Source: Cupriavidus nantongensis (GTDB lineage Bacteria > Pseudomonadota > Gammaproteobacteria > Burkholderiales > Burkholderiaceae). From it: a stretch of 64,000 bases of DNA. Below, piece by piece: positions 55,481 to 64,000 of this stretch. The DNA lies in contig NZ_CP014844.1 in the NCBI RefSeq assembly GCF_001598055.1, forward strand, positions 3,251,642 through 3,315,641, given 5' to 3'. Numbering within the stretch: the stretch's first letter is position 1; every line of letters starts with the position of its first letter. The notes beneath the pieces are model-generated. The model made no database searches. It was not told the origin of the DNA and saw only the letters and a program-made list of their open reading frames with translations. The position numbers and the translations under genes were made by a program.

Positions 55481-55511
55481 GGCAGCCCGCGCCACCTGGG
55501 CGCGGGCTGCC
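55481..55511 (-). other. Strong hairpin in the bamB-der spacer
   Basis: A 13-bp perfect stem, GGCAGCCCGCGCC at 55481-55493 with GGCGCGGGCTGCC at 55499-55511, loop ACCTG. No T-run follows on either strand. It sits in the 218-base spacer between bamB and der. It could slow read-through or protect bamB mRNA. Confidence 0.45.
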
Positions 55512-55632
55512 GCTTGTCCTGTCGGGCGCGGCGCGGGTCACCGACCCGCTGCAATTGCCGCGCCAAGGATCATGCTACCGGATTCGGCGCCGGCCGTACC
55601 GACAGGTGTACGGCAGCGCGCATAGGGTCCTG

Positions 55633-56808
55633 TCAGCCAGGCTGGAAACCGTAGACGTCGCCGTCGCGCGTCTGGATCACCAGGGTCTGCCCCGCCACCA
55701 CGGGCGCGGCGGTGATGGCGCTGCCATCGGTCTTCATGCGTGCCACCACCTGGCCGTCTTCGCGCGACAGGAAGTGGACATAGCCTTCGAAGTCGCCCAT
55801 CACCACCGAGCGGCCCAGCGCCAGCGGCGCGCCCAGGCGGCGGTTGCGCAGGTCGGCGTTCTTCCAGCGCTCGCTGCCGTTCTGGCGGTCGAAGGCATGG
55901 ACCACCGATTGCTCGTCGCTGGCGTAAAGCGCATTGTCATCCTGCGCCAGGCCTGCCGGCGACGAGAAATCCTTGCCCCACTGCGGCTGGCCGCTGGCCA
56001 GTTCCAGGCACGCGACCCGGCCCTGGAAGGTGGTGGCGCAAACCTGGCGGCCGCTGACCATGGGCAGGCCGGTGACGTCGTTCAGGCGCTCGATCTCCGA
56101 CACGCCCTTCGGATACGAAATCGCGCTTTCCCAGCGCAGCACACCGTTGCCCGGCGTCAGCACGCCGAGCTTGCCGCCGGGGAAGCCCATCACGATGCCG
56201 TCGCCGGCGAACACCATGCCCATCGCCGCGCGCAGGTTCAACGGGGTCTGCGAACGCTGGTAGATCCAGCGGCGCTCGCCGGTCTCGGCATCCAGCCCGA
56301 ACACCCGGGTATCGGTGGTGCGCACCACCACCAGGCCGTTGCCGACCAGCGGCGCCGACAGGACCTCGCCGTTGACCTGCTTCTTCCAGATCTGCTTGCC
56401 GCTGGCGTCGAAGGCATAGACCGCACCCTTCTCGCCCGCGACCGCGGTGACCGAGCCGTCGCTACCCGGCCCGGAGGTCAGGTCCGCGTCGGTCTTGGCC
56501 TTCCACAGCACGCGGCCGCTGGCGCCTTCGAGCGCCATCACGTTGCCGTTGTTGGAAGACACATAGACATTGTTGCCCGCCGCGGCCGGCTGCATCGAAT
56601 AGGGGCCGCTCTTGCCGACGTCGGCCTTCCAGGCCTGGCGCACCGCGAGCGTGCCCGATACCGGCTTGAGTTCGGCGGGCGGGTGCTTGTTTTCCTTGCT
56701 GAACAGCGCGCAGCCGCCCAGCGTGGCCAGGCAGGCAGCCGCCACCAGCGCACGGGAAATCGTGCGGGCAGGCTGGCGATGTACGGCACGGGAAAGCACT
56801 GACGTCAT
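55633..56808 (-). CDS. bamB: Outer membrane assembly lipoprotein BamB
   Basis: A beta-propeller lipoprotein of the BAM complex that folds outer-membrane proteins. The 391 residues begin with a lipoprotein signal ([17 protein letters not shown], lipobox LGGC) then eight propeller repeats such as [28 protein letters not shown] and [13 protein letters not shown]. The start at 56808 is chosen as giving a compact signal peptide. It is co-directional with the YfgM-like gene upstream and der downstream, the usual betaproteobacterial arrangement. Confidence 0.95.
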   Translation of the reverse strand: MTSVLSRAVHRQPARTISRALVAAACLATLGGCALFSKENKHPPAELKPVSGTLAVRQAWKADVGKSGPYSMQPAAAGNNVYVSSNNGNVMALEGASGRVLWKAKTDADLTSGPGSDGSVTAVAGEKGAVYAFDASGKQIWKKQVNGEVLSAPLVGNGLVVVRTTDTRVFGLDAETGERRWIYQRSQTPLNLRAAMGMVFAGDGIVMGFPGGKLGVLTPGNGVLRWESAISYPKGVSEIERLNDVTGLPMVSGRQVCATTFQGRVACLELASGQPQWGKDFSSPAGLAQDDNALYASDEQSVVHAFDRQNGSERWKNADLRNRRLGAPLALGRSVVMGDFEGYVHFLSREDGQVVARMKTDGSAITAAPVVAGQTLVIQTRDGDVYGFQPG

Positions 56809-56886
56809 AACTTTACGGTCCTGTTGTTCGATCCGCGGGATCAACGGTATGGCAACGAGATGGCAATGGTTCAGGCGGCCGCCGGA

Positions 56887-57519
56887 TCAGGCCGTGCCCA
56901 GCGCATCGAGCTTGAACTGGATGATCTGGCGCATCGCCGGCTCGGCCTGGCCCAGCTTGTCGAGCGCCTTGCGATAGGCGCTGCGGGCATCGTCGCGCTT
57001 GTCCTGCGCGGCGAGCAGGTCGCCGCGGCGGTCGGCGTACAGCGCGACGAACGCGGCCGGCGGCTCGTCCTTGAGCAGCGCCAGGCCCTGGTCGTAGGCC
57101 TTTTCGTCGAGCAGCACGCCGGCCAGGCGCACGCGCGCCAGGTGCGAATATGCTTCGTCGCCGTGGTCGATGGCCCATTGCAGCTGGCTCTTGGCGGCAG
57201 TCAGGTCGCCCGCATCGTACAGCACGCGGCCGGCGACCAGTGCGCTCATCTGGCCGTAGGCGGTACGGCCGTATTTGCCTTCCAGGTCGGTCGCGGCGCG
57301 CTTGATGCGCTCGGCATCGCGCGCCTCGGCGGCCTTGAGCACCTGTTCGTACAGCACCGCGGCTTCGCCGGCCTGCTTGCGCTCCCAGTACTTCCAGCCG
57401 TTCCAGCCGGCAAAGGCGAGCAGCGCGATGATCAGCGCCCAGGTCAGCGCATTGCCGTACTGGCGCCACCAGGCCTTCAGATTCTCAAGCTGTTCCTGTT
57501 CTTCTAGATCGTAAGCCAT
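56887..57519 (-). CDS. YfgM-like ancillary SecYEG translocon protein
   Basis: A 210-residue protein with one transmembrane helix at about 24-45 (ALTWALIIALLAFAGWNGWKYW) and a TPR-like periplasmic domain with repeats around AKSQLQWAIDHG and YDQGLALLKDEP. YfgM links the Sec translocon to periplasmic chaperones, and its neighbour bamB supports the assignment. Confidence 0.9.
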   Translation of the reverse strand: MAYDLEEQEQLENLKAWWRQYGNALTWALIIALLAFAGWNGWKYWERKQAGEAAVLYEQVLKAAEARDAERIKRAATDLEGKYGRTAYGQMSALVAGRVLYDAGDLTAAKSQLQWAIDHGDEAYSHLARVRLAGVLLDEKAYDQGLALLKDEPPAAFVALYADRRGDLLAAQDKRDDARSAYRKALDKLGQAEPAMRQIIQFKLDALGTA

Positions 57520-57577
57520 GTCGAGGCAATCACCTGCGTTGGTTGGATACTCGTGGTGTCGGGGCTGCGGCGCGCGC

Positions 57578-58948
57578 TTATTCGCTGGCGCCGACCATGG
57601 CGTCGATCAGGTAATCGACCAGCCCTTCGGCCGGCACGGTGGCCTGTTGCCCACCGCCTTCGGCCTGCTCGCGCTGGCGAAGTTCCTTGACCTGGACCAC
57701 GCCGGCGGCCACTTCGTCGTCGCCAATGATAACGGCATAGGCCGCGCCGCTTGCGTCGGCGCGCTTCATCTGCGACTTGAAGCTGCCGCCCTTGCCGTCC
57801 GGGCTGGCATGCAGCACCACGTCGAGGCCGGCGTCGCGCAGGCGCTCGGCGGCCACCATCGCCTGCTGTGCGGCGGCCTCGCCCTGGTGCACCAGGTAGA
57901 CGTCGCAACCGACCGCCTCGGGCACCACGCCCTCTTCGCGGATCAGCTCGATGATGCGCTCGATGCCCATGGCCCAGCCGCAAGCCGGCGCCGGCTTGCC
58001 GCCCATCTGCGCGATCAGCGGGTCATAGCGGCCGCCGCCGGCGATGGTGCCCTGCGCGCCCAGCTTGTCGGTGATCCACTCGAACACCGTCAGGTTGTAG
58101 TAATCGAGGCCGCGCACCAGGCGCGGGTTGATCTTGAACGGGATGTTGTTGGCCTTCAGCAGGCGCTGCACGCCCTCGAAGTGCGCCAGCGACGCTTCGC
58201 CCAGGAAGTCGATCAGCTTGGGCGCGTTCGCCGCCATCTCCTGCAGCGCCGGGTTCTTGGTGTCGAGCACGCGCAGCGGGTTGGTGTACAGGCGGCGCTT
58301 GCTGTCGTCGTCGAGGATGTCCTGGAAGCCTTCCAGGTACTTGATCAGCTGCTCGCGGTGCGCCGCGCGCTCGTCGGCCTGCCCCAGCGAATTGAGTTCG
58401 AGGCGCACGCCGGTCAGGCCCAGGTCGTCCCACAGGCGCTGGCACATCAGGATGATCTCGGCATCCACGTCCGGGCCGGCAAAGCCCAGCGCCTCGGCGC
58501 CGAGCTGGTGGAACTGGCGGTAGCGGCCGCGCTGCGGACGCTCGTGGCGGAACATCGGGCCGGTGTACCACAGGCGCTTGGGGCCGTCGTACAGCAGGTT
58601 GTGCTCGATGGTGGCGCGCACCGCCGCGGCGGTGCCTTCCGGGCGCAGCGTCAGCTGCTCGCCGTTGAGCGAATCGGTGAAGGAGTACATCTCCTTCTCG
58701 ACGATGTCGGTGACCTCGCCGATGCCGCGCACGAACAGCTGGGTGTGCTCGACGATGGGCGTGCGGATCTGCTGGTAGCCGTACGCGCGCAGCATCGCGC
58801 GCGCGGCATTCTCGAAATGCTCCCACAGCGGCGCGTCGGCCGGCAGCATGTCGTTCATGCCCTTCACGCCCTGCAGGGCCTTGGCGGGGCGTGCCTTCGG
58901 TTCGGTCTTGGCGGCGCCGTCGGCGGCCATGGTCTCGGTTTGCGTCAT
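57578..58948 (-). CDS. hisS: Histidyl-tRNA synthetase
   Basis: Charges tRNA-His. The 456 residues show class II motifs: [12 protein letters not shown] at the domain start, motif 2 with [20 protein letters not shown], and [30 protein letters not shown] 25-residue Ala/Lys-rich N-terminal extension precedes the usual start, so translation might instead begin at the internal methionine just before it. It lies between ispG and the YfgM-like gene. Confidence 0.96.
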   Translation of the reverse strand: MTQTETMAADGAAKTEPKARPAKALQGVKGMNDMLPADAPLWEHFENAARAMLRAYGYQQIRTPIVEHTQLFVRGIGEVTDIVEKEMYSFTDSLNGEQLTLRPEGTAAAVRATIEHNLLYDGPKRLWYTGPMFRHERPQRGRYRQFHQLGAEALGFAGPDVDAEIILMCQRLWDDLGLTGVRLELNSLGQADERAAHREQLIKYLEGFQDILDDDSKRRLYTNPLRVLDTKNPALQEMAANAPKLIDFLGEASLAHFEGVQRLLKANNIPFKINPRLVRGLDYYNLTVFEWITDKLGAQGTIAGGGRYDPLIAQMGGKPAPACGWAMGIERIIELIREEGVVPEAVGCDVYLVHQGEAAAQQAMVAAERLRDAGLDVVLHASPDGKGGSFKSQMKRADASGAAYAVIIGDDEVAAGVVQVKELRQREQAEGGGQQATVPAEGLVDYLIDAMVGASE

Positions 58949-58986
58949 TCTGTTCTAGTCAGGCTGCTGGCCCCGGCCGGTCCGGC

Positions 58987-60279
58987 TCAGGCTGCCACTT
59001 CTTTGCCGGCCCGCGCAGCGCCCGGGCCGTAATGCGTGCGAACGTATTCGTCTACGATCGCCTGGAATTCTTCTGCAATGCGCTCGCCGCGCAGCGTCTT
59101 CACCTTGACGCCGTCGACGAACACCGGCGCGGCCGGCGATTCGCCCGAGCCCGGCAGCGAAATGCCGATATTGGCGTGCTTGCTTTCGCCCGGGCCGTTG
59201 ACGATGCAGCCCATCACGGCCACGTCCATTTCCTCGACGCCCGGGTAGGCGGTCTTCCATTGCGGCATCTGCTCGCGCAGGTAGGCCTGGATGCTCGCCG
59301 CCAGTTCCTGGAACACCGTGCTGGTGGTGCGCCCGCAGCCCGGGCAGGCGATCACCATCGGGGTGAAATTGCGCAGGCCCATGGTCTGCAGGATTTCCTG
59401 TCCGACGTACACCTCTTTCTCGCGCGGCGCGCCGGGTTCGGGCGTCAGCGAGATGCGGATGGTGTCGCCGATGCCTTCCTGCAGCAGCACCGACAGCGCC
59501 GCGGTCGAAGCCACGATGCCCTTGCTGCCCATGCCGGCCTCGGTCAGGCCAAGGTGCAGCGCGTAGTCGCAGCGGCGCGCCAGCTCGCGGTACACCGCGA
59601 CCAGCTCCTGCACCTGCGACACCTTGCACGACAGGATGATCTGGCTGCCCGGCAGGCCGATCTCCTCGGCCTTGCGCGCCGAGTCGATGGCCGAGGTGAT
59701 CAGCGCCTCGATCATCACGCTCTGCGCCGGCCACGGCTCGGCGCGCCCGGCGTTCTCGTCCATGATGCGCGCCAGCAGGTCCTGGTCCAGGCTGCCCCAG
59801 TTCACGCCGATGCGCACCGGCTTGTTGTAGCGGCACGCCATCTCGATCATCTGCGCGAACTGGGTATCGCGCTTGGCGCCCTGGCCGACATTGCCCGGGT
59901 TGATGCGGTACTTGGACAGCGCCTCGGCGCAGGCCGGATAGTCCTGCAGCAGCTTGTGGCCGTTGTAGTGGAAGTCTCCCACCAGCGGCACGTCGACCCC
60001 CATCCGGTCGAGCTGCTCGCGGATCGACGGCACCGCGGCCGCGGCCTCGGGCGTGTTCACCGTGATGCGCACGATCTCGGAGCCCGCGCGCGCCAGCTCC
60101 TTGACCTGGATCGCGGTGCCGATCGCGTCGACCGTGTCGGTATTGGTCATCGACTGCACCCGCACCGGCGCATCGCCGCCGATGGTCACCACATTGTCGC
60201 CCCACGCGACCCGCGCCTGGCGGGTCTGGCGGCGCGGCAGCGGGCCCGGCAGGACCGGGAGACAGAGCTGTTGGTTCAT
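58987..60279 (-). CDS. ispG: 4-hydroxy-3-methylbut-2-en-1-yl diphosphate synthase IspG
   Basis: A 4Fe-4S enzyme converting ME-cPP to HMBPP in the MEP isoprenoid pathway. The 430 residues contain [21 protein letters not shown] at the start of the TIM barrel, [17 protein letters not shown], and the C-terminal cluster cysteines in [13 protein letters not shown] and [11 protein letters not shown]. The length is that of the proteobacterial long form. AAGGTGG lies upstream of the start at 60279. rodZ lies 48 bases upstream. Confidence 0.96.
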   Translation of the reverse strand: MNQQLCLPVLPGPLPRRQTRQARVAWGDNVVTIGGDAPVRVQSMTNTDTVDAIGTAIQVKELARAGSEIVRITVNTPEAAAAVPSIREQLDRMGVDVPLVGDFHYNGHKLLQDYPACAEALSKYRINPGNVGQGAKRDTQFAQMIEMACRYNKPVRIGVNWGSLDQDLLARIMDENAGRAEPWPAQSVMIEALITSAIDSARKAEEIGLPGSQIILSCKVSQVQELVAVYRELARRCDYALHLGLTEAGMGSKGIVASTAALSVLLQEGIGDTIRISLTPEPGAPREKEVYVGQEILQTMGLRNFTPMVIACPGCGRTTSTVFQELAASIQAYLREQMPQWKTAYPGVEEMDVAVMGCIVNGPGESKHANIGISLPGSGESPAAPVFVDGVKVKTLRGERIAEEFQAIVDEYVRTHYGPGAARAGKEVAA

Positions 60280-60327
60280 AGCGTTACCACCTTGCAAAGA
60301 CGCACCTTGCCGCACCTGGCCCCCGCG

Positions 60328-61302
60328 TCAGGGCAGCGTCAGGCGCGCCACGTTGTTGCGGTTGGCTGCCTTCAGGTCGACCGGCGTACCGCCGCGCGTG
60401 AACGATTCGACGCCCTTGACGTTGCCGATCACCACCTTGTACGGGGCCGTGCCGCCGCCAGCCATGGTCTGGCCGGCCCTGGCGGTGCCGCCCAGGACGA
60501 CCTTGCCGCTATTGTCGCGGATTTCAAACCAGGTATCGGCGGCAAAGCGGATTTGCAGCTCGCCCTCGCCGGCCGCCGCGGCGGATGCGGTCGGGGCTGC
60601 CGGCGCCGACGCAGCCGGCGCCGCCGTGGCTGCCGCCGCTGCCGAAGCTGCCGGGGCGCTGGCCGGAACCGTTTCGGCCGACGGTGCCGGCGAGTCGCTG
60701 GCTGCCATCACCGGCGGCAGCGCCGCGGTCACGATACCGGCTTCGGTGCTCCCGCTTTCCGCGGCCGGCGCCTCGGCCGCCACGGTTTCGGCGGCGCTGC
60801 TGCGCGCGTCGATCCACGCGCGGATATGGTCGAGCCCGAACCAGATGCCCGCGGCCACCACCACCGCCACCAGCGCCAGCCAGACCCAGCGGCCGCCATT
60901 GCCGCCCGAGCGGAAGCGGTTGCGGTCGTCGAAGGCGGCGTTGATGCCGCCCTCGCGCTGGCGGGCGATTTCCGCCACCTGCGCCACCGCGCGCGGCTGG
61001 AAGCGCGCCAGCAGCGGGTCGATATCGACATGGAGCATGCGGGCATAGGCGCGCATCACGCCCTTGGCGAAGGTCACGTCGGGCAGCGCCTTCAGGTCGG
61101 CCGCCTCGATCGCGCGCAGCTTGCTGGCCGCCACCTTGAGCCGTGCGCTGACGTCCTCGACGGACATGCGCTGCGCCTCGCGCTCGCGCGCCAGCGCCGC
61201 GCCGATCTCGCGCGCCGCGGCTTCACGTTCTCCTTCATGCGCGCCTCCGCCGACTGCCTGCGTCGGTACGGCCTGGCCTGCGGCGCGGTCGTGCTCACTC
61301 AT
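60328..61302 (-). CDS. rodZ: Cytoskeleton protein RodZ
   Basis: A bitopic membrane protein that couples MreB to the cell-wall elongation machinery. The 324 residues have an N-terminal Xre-type helix-turn-helix (EIGAALAREREAQRMSVEDVSARLKVAASKLRAIE) followed by FAKGVMRAYARMLHVD, a transmembrane helix near 155 (WVWLALVAVVVAAGIWFGL), an Ala/Pro-rich linker, and the DUF4115 periplasmic domain (WFEIRDNSGKVVLGG). The start at 61302 follows AAGGAG. It overlaps pilF by eight bases. Confidence 0.92.
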   Translation of the reverse strand: MSEHDRAAGQAVPTQAVGGGAHEGEREAAAREIGAALAREREAQRMSVEDVSARLKVAASKLRAIEAADLKALPDVTFAKGVMRAYARMLHVDIDPLLARFQPRAVAQVAEIARQREGGINAAFDDRNRFRSGGNGGRWVWLALVAVVVAAGIWFGLDHIRAWIDARSSAAETVAAEAPAAESGSTEAGIVTAALPPVMAASDSPAPSAETVPASAPAASAAAAATAAPAASAPAAPTASAAAAGEGELQIRFAADTWFEIRDNSGKVVLGGTARAGQTMAGGGTAPYKVVIGNVKGVESFTRGGTPVDLKAANRNNVARLTLP

Positions 61303-62070
61303 CCCATGCTCCTTGTTCGTAGGCGGCCACCTCGCGCGAGTCGGGGAAGCGGCTGCGCAGTTGCGCCCCCAGCGCATCCTGCGTGCGGCCGTCGCCCTGT
61401 CGGTGGGCAATGCGCGCTCCCAGCCAGAGGGATTGCGCAGTGACAAATTGGCTGTTGTTGACGCGCTGGACAAACTGGCGCGCCTGGACGTAATCGCCGC
61501 GCCGGTAGAACACCAGCGCCAGGTTGGTGTTCGCCACCGGGTTGTTACGGTCGTAGCCGAGCGCGGCCTTCAGGTTCTTCTCGGCCTCGGCGCTGTGGCC
61601 CTGGCGCAGTTCGCACGCGCCCAGGCTGATCAGCGGCTTGACCGGGCCGCCGGCCGACGGTGCCGACACGGCGCGCTGCAGCATGGGCACGGCTTCGCCG
61701 TAGCGCCCTTGCTGGCACAGGAACCACCCGTAGTTGTTGAGCAGGTCGCCGTCATTGGCGCGCATCGACGCCGCGGTGCGGAAGCTGTCCTCGGCCAGCG
61801 TCGGTTCATTCATGCTCATGTAGATCAGCGCCCGCACATGGTAGGCGTCGGCCAGCGACGGATCGATGGCGATGGCCTGCTTGATCTCGTCAAGCGCGAC
61901 CGCGTTCTGGCCGGCCTCGAGGTAATTGGTGGCCAGCTGCAGCCGGATGCCGGCCCGGCGCCTGGCCTCGGTCTGGTCGGAAGCGGTCTGGAGATCCTGC
62001 GCCGGCGCATGCGGCAGCTGGCACCCGGACAACATCAGCAGCCCCAGCAGGGCCGCAGCGATCAGACGGA

Positions 62071-62074
<4 letters not shown>
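61295..62074 (-). CDS. pilF: Type IV pilus biogenesis TPR lipoprotein PilF/PilW
   Basis: An outer-membrane lipoprotein that assists the PilQ secretin. The 259 residues start with a lipoprotein signal ([18 protein letters not shown]) and contain repeated TPR units such as [25 protein letters not shown], and [12 protein letters not shown]. Its start overlaps the rlmN stop by four bases (ATGA) and its end overlaps rodZ, indicating translational coupling. In many betaproteobacteria this gene lies between rlmN and rodZ. Confidence 0.93.
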
Positions 62075-63225
<1,151 letters not shown>

Positions 63226-63261
63226 GACGGCAGACTCGGCTTGGTGTCAGTCAGCAGCCGA

Positions 63262-63687
63262 TCAGCGGCTGTAGACGTTCATGCCCGGGAAGAAGAACGC
63301 GACTTCCACGGCAGCCGTTTCGGCAGCGTCGGAGCCGTGCACGGCGTTGGCGTCGATGCTGTCGGCGAAGTCGGCGCGGATGGTGCCCTTCTCGGCCTTC
63401 TTCGGGTCGGTGGCGCCCATCAGGTCGCGGTTCTTGGCAATGGCGTTCTCGCCTTCCAGCGCCTGGATCATGACCGGGCCCGAAACCATGAAGTCGACCA
63501 GGTCCTTGAAGAACGGACGCTCCTTGTGGACGGCGTAGAACTGCTCGGCTTCGCCGCGCGACAGGTGCACCATCTTGGCAGCAACGATCTTCAGGCCGGC
63601 GGCCTCGAAACGGGCGTAGATCTGGCCAATCACGTTCTTGGCCACGGCATCCGGCTTGATAATCGACAGGGTGCGTTCGATCGCCAT
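63262..63687 (-). CDS. ndk: Nucleoside diphosphate kinase
   Basis: Equilibrates nucleoside triphosphates. The 141-residue protein has [18 protein letters not shown] at the N-terminus and the active-site histidine in [12 protein letters not shown] (His117). The length is standard. A minus-strand TAGAAT at 63739-63734, extended as TGCTAGAAT, lies about 47 bases before the start and is the likely -10. Confidence 0.97.
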   Translation of the reverse strand: MAIERTLSIIKPDAVAKNVIGQIYARFEAAGLKIVAAKMVHLSRGEAEQFYAVHKERPFFKDLVDFMVSGPVMIQALEGENAIAKNRDLMGATDPKKAEKGTIRADFADSIDANAVHGSDAAETAAVEVAFFFPGMNVYSR

Positions 63688-63733
63688 GAAAAACTCCGAA
63701 AAATGAAGGGGTTACAAATGGATTAAACGTGCA

Positions 63734-63739
63734 ATTCTA
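63734..63739 (-). promoter_or_regulatory. -10 element of ndk
   Basis: TAGAAT preceded by TGC on the minus strand (an extended -10), about 47 bases before the ndk ATG. No good -35 is visible. Confidence 0.5.
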
Positions 63740-63873
63740 GCACGAAGACTATGACGGTTTCGAGGGTCTTGCAGACCTCCCGACGGGCCCGCCCGCCCCT
63801 CGCGCACATGGCAGCCGCAAGTTGCAAAAAATGCACATTACAACCTTGTCATCCCTGGAACGCAGCGCCGCCG

Positions 63874-64000
63874 CTAACATCCAATGTGAGCGGCGTCGAA
63901 CGGACGCGAGCCGGCGCTAAGTGACTGCTGAATTACCGCGCCCTTGCAATCCGGCCTGCCCGATGCCACATTGACGATGGTTCCGTCCGGCTTCCATACG
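63874..64000 (-). CDS. Possible C-terminal end of a gene running off the window
   Basis: On the minus strand a frame is open from the window edge to a TAG at 63876-63874, giving 41 residues beginning VWKPDGTIVNVASGRPDC and containing two cysteines, with a soluble, secreted-looking composition. The length is too short to prove a gene. It could be the end of a pilus or surface protein, since pilF is nearby, but that is a guess. Confidence 0.35.
   Translation of the reverse strand, partial: VWKPDGTIVNVASGRPDCKGAVIQQSLSAGSRPFDAAHIGC

Overview
The window is a GC-rich, densely packed chromosomal segment of a betaproteobacterium. Gene order, protein sequences and promoter style fit Cupriavidus or a close Burkholderiaceae relative; the order matches what I recall of the main chromosome of Cupriavidus necator, but I had no database to confirm this. 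I see no insertion sequence, prophage, CRISPR array or rRNA. The content is core metabolism and housekeeping, and most genes read on the minus strand.

Layout. 0.1-8.3 kb: cytochrome cbb3 oxidase genes ccoI-ccoS-ccoN-ccoO-ccoQ-ccoP-ccoG plus a truncated FixH-like protein and a small membrane protein, with perfect Fnr boxes before ccoI and before ccoN. 8.3-15.2 kb: zapE and the 2-oxoglutarate dehydrogenase operon odhA-odhB-lpdA. 15.5-20.7 kb: glycerol-3-phosphate uptake operon ugpBAECQ behind a Pho box. 20.8-27.6 kb: a HAD hydrolase, the nitrogen-control genes ntrC, ntrB and glnA with a DUF4124 gene between ntrB and glnA, and a rhodanese-like protein; glnA has a sigma-54 promoter and two upstream NtrC-type sites. 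27.7-32.4 kb: a CinA-like domain protein, an EI24 membrane protein and a three-gene envelope-type cluster (beta-propeller, atypical polysaccharide deacetylase, fatty-acid hydroxylase). 32.5-44.6 kb: hrpA/argA (divergent), the iron-trafficking protein gene yggX, rpiA/tal (divergent), a Sirt5-like deacylase, rlmB and rnr. 44.6-46.2 kb: tRNA-Leu(CAG), then an Rrf2 regulator and an NAD(P)-binding protein that share a duplicated operator. 46.2-63.7 kb: a phosphoribosyltransferase, purA, hisZ, hflC, hflK, hflX, hfq, der, bamB, a YfgM-like protein, hisS, ispG, rodZ, pilF, rlmN and ndk, nearly all co-directional and partly overlapping.

How the parts work together. Oxygen limitation (Fnr) drives cbb3 oxidase synthesis, while ccoI, ccoS and ccoG supply copper and assembly functions. 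Nitrogen limitation acts through NtrB/NtrC on glnA. Phosphate limitation (PhoB) drives ugp. The final block joins translation and ribosome quality control (hisS, der, hflX, hfq, rlmN), envelope biogenesis (bamB, yfgM, rodZ, pilF, hflKC) and nucleotide metabolism (purA, ndk).

The signals I consider most worth follow-up are: a 25-bp operator repeated before both genes of the Rrf2/YwnB-like pair; a palindromic -10 element apparently shared by two divergent leaderless genes (hrpA and argA); the NodB-like deacetylase lacking a metal-binding aspartate, inside an uncharacterised three-gene cluster; and the complete sigma-54/NtrC architecture of glnA.
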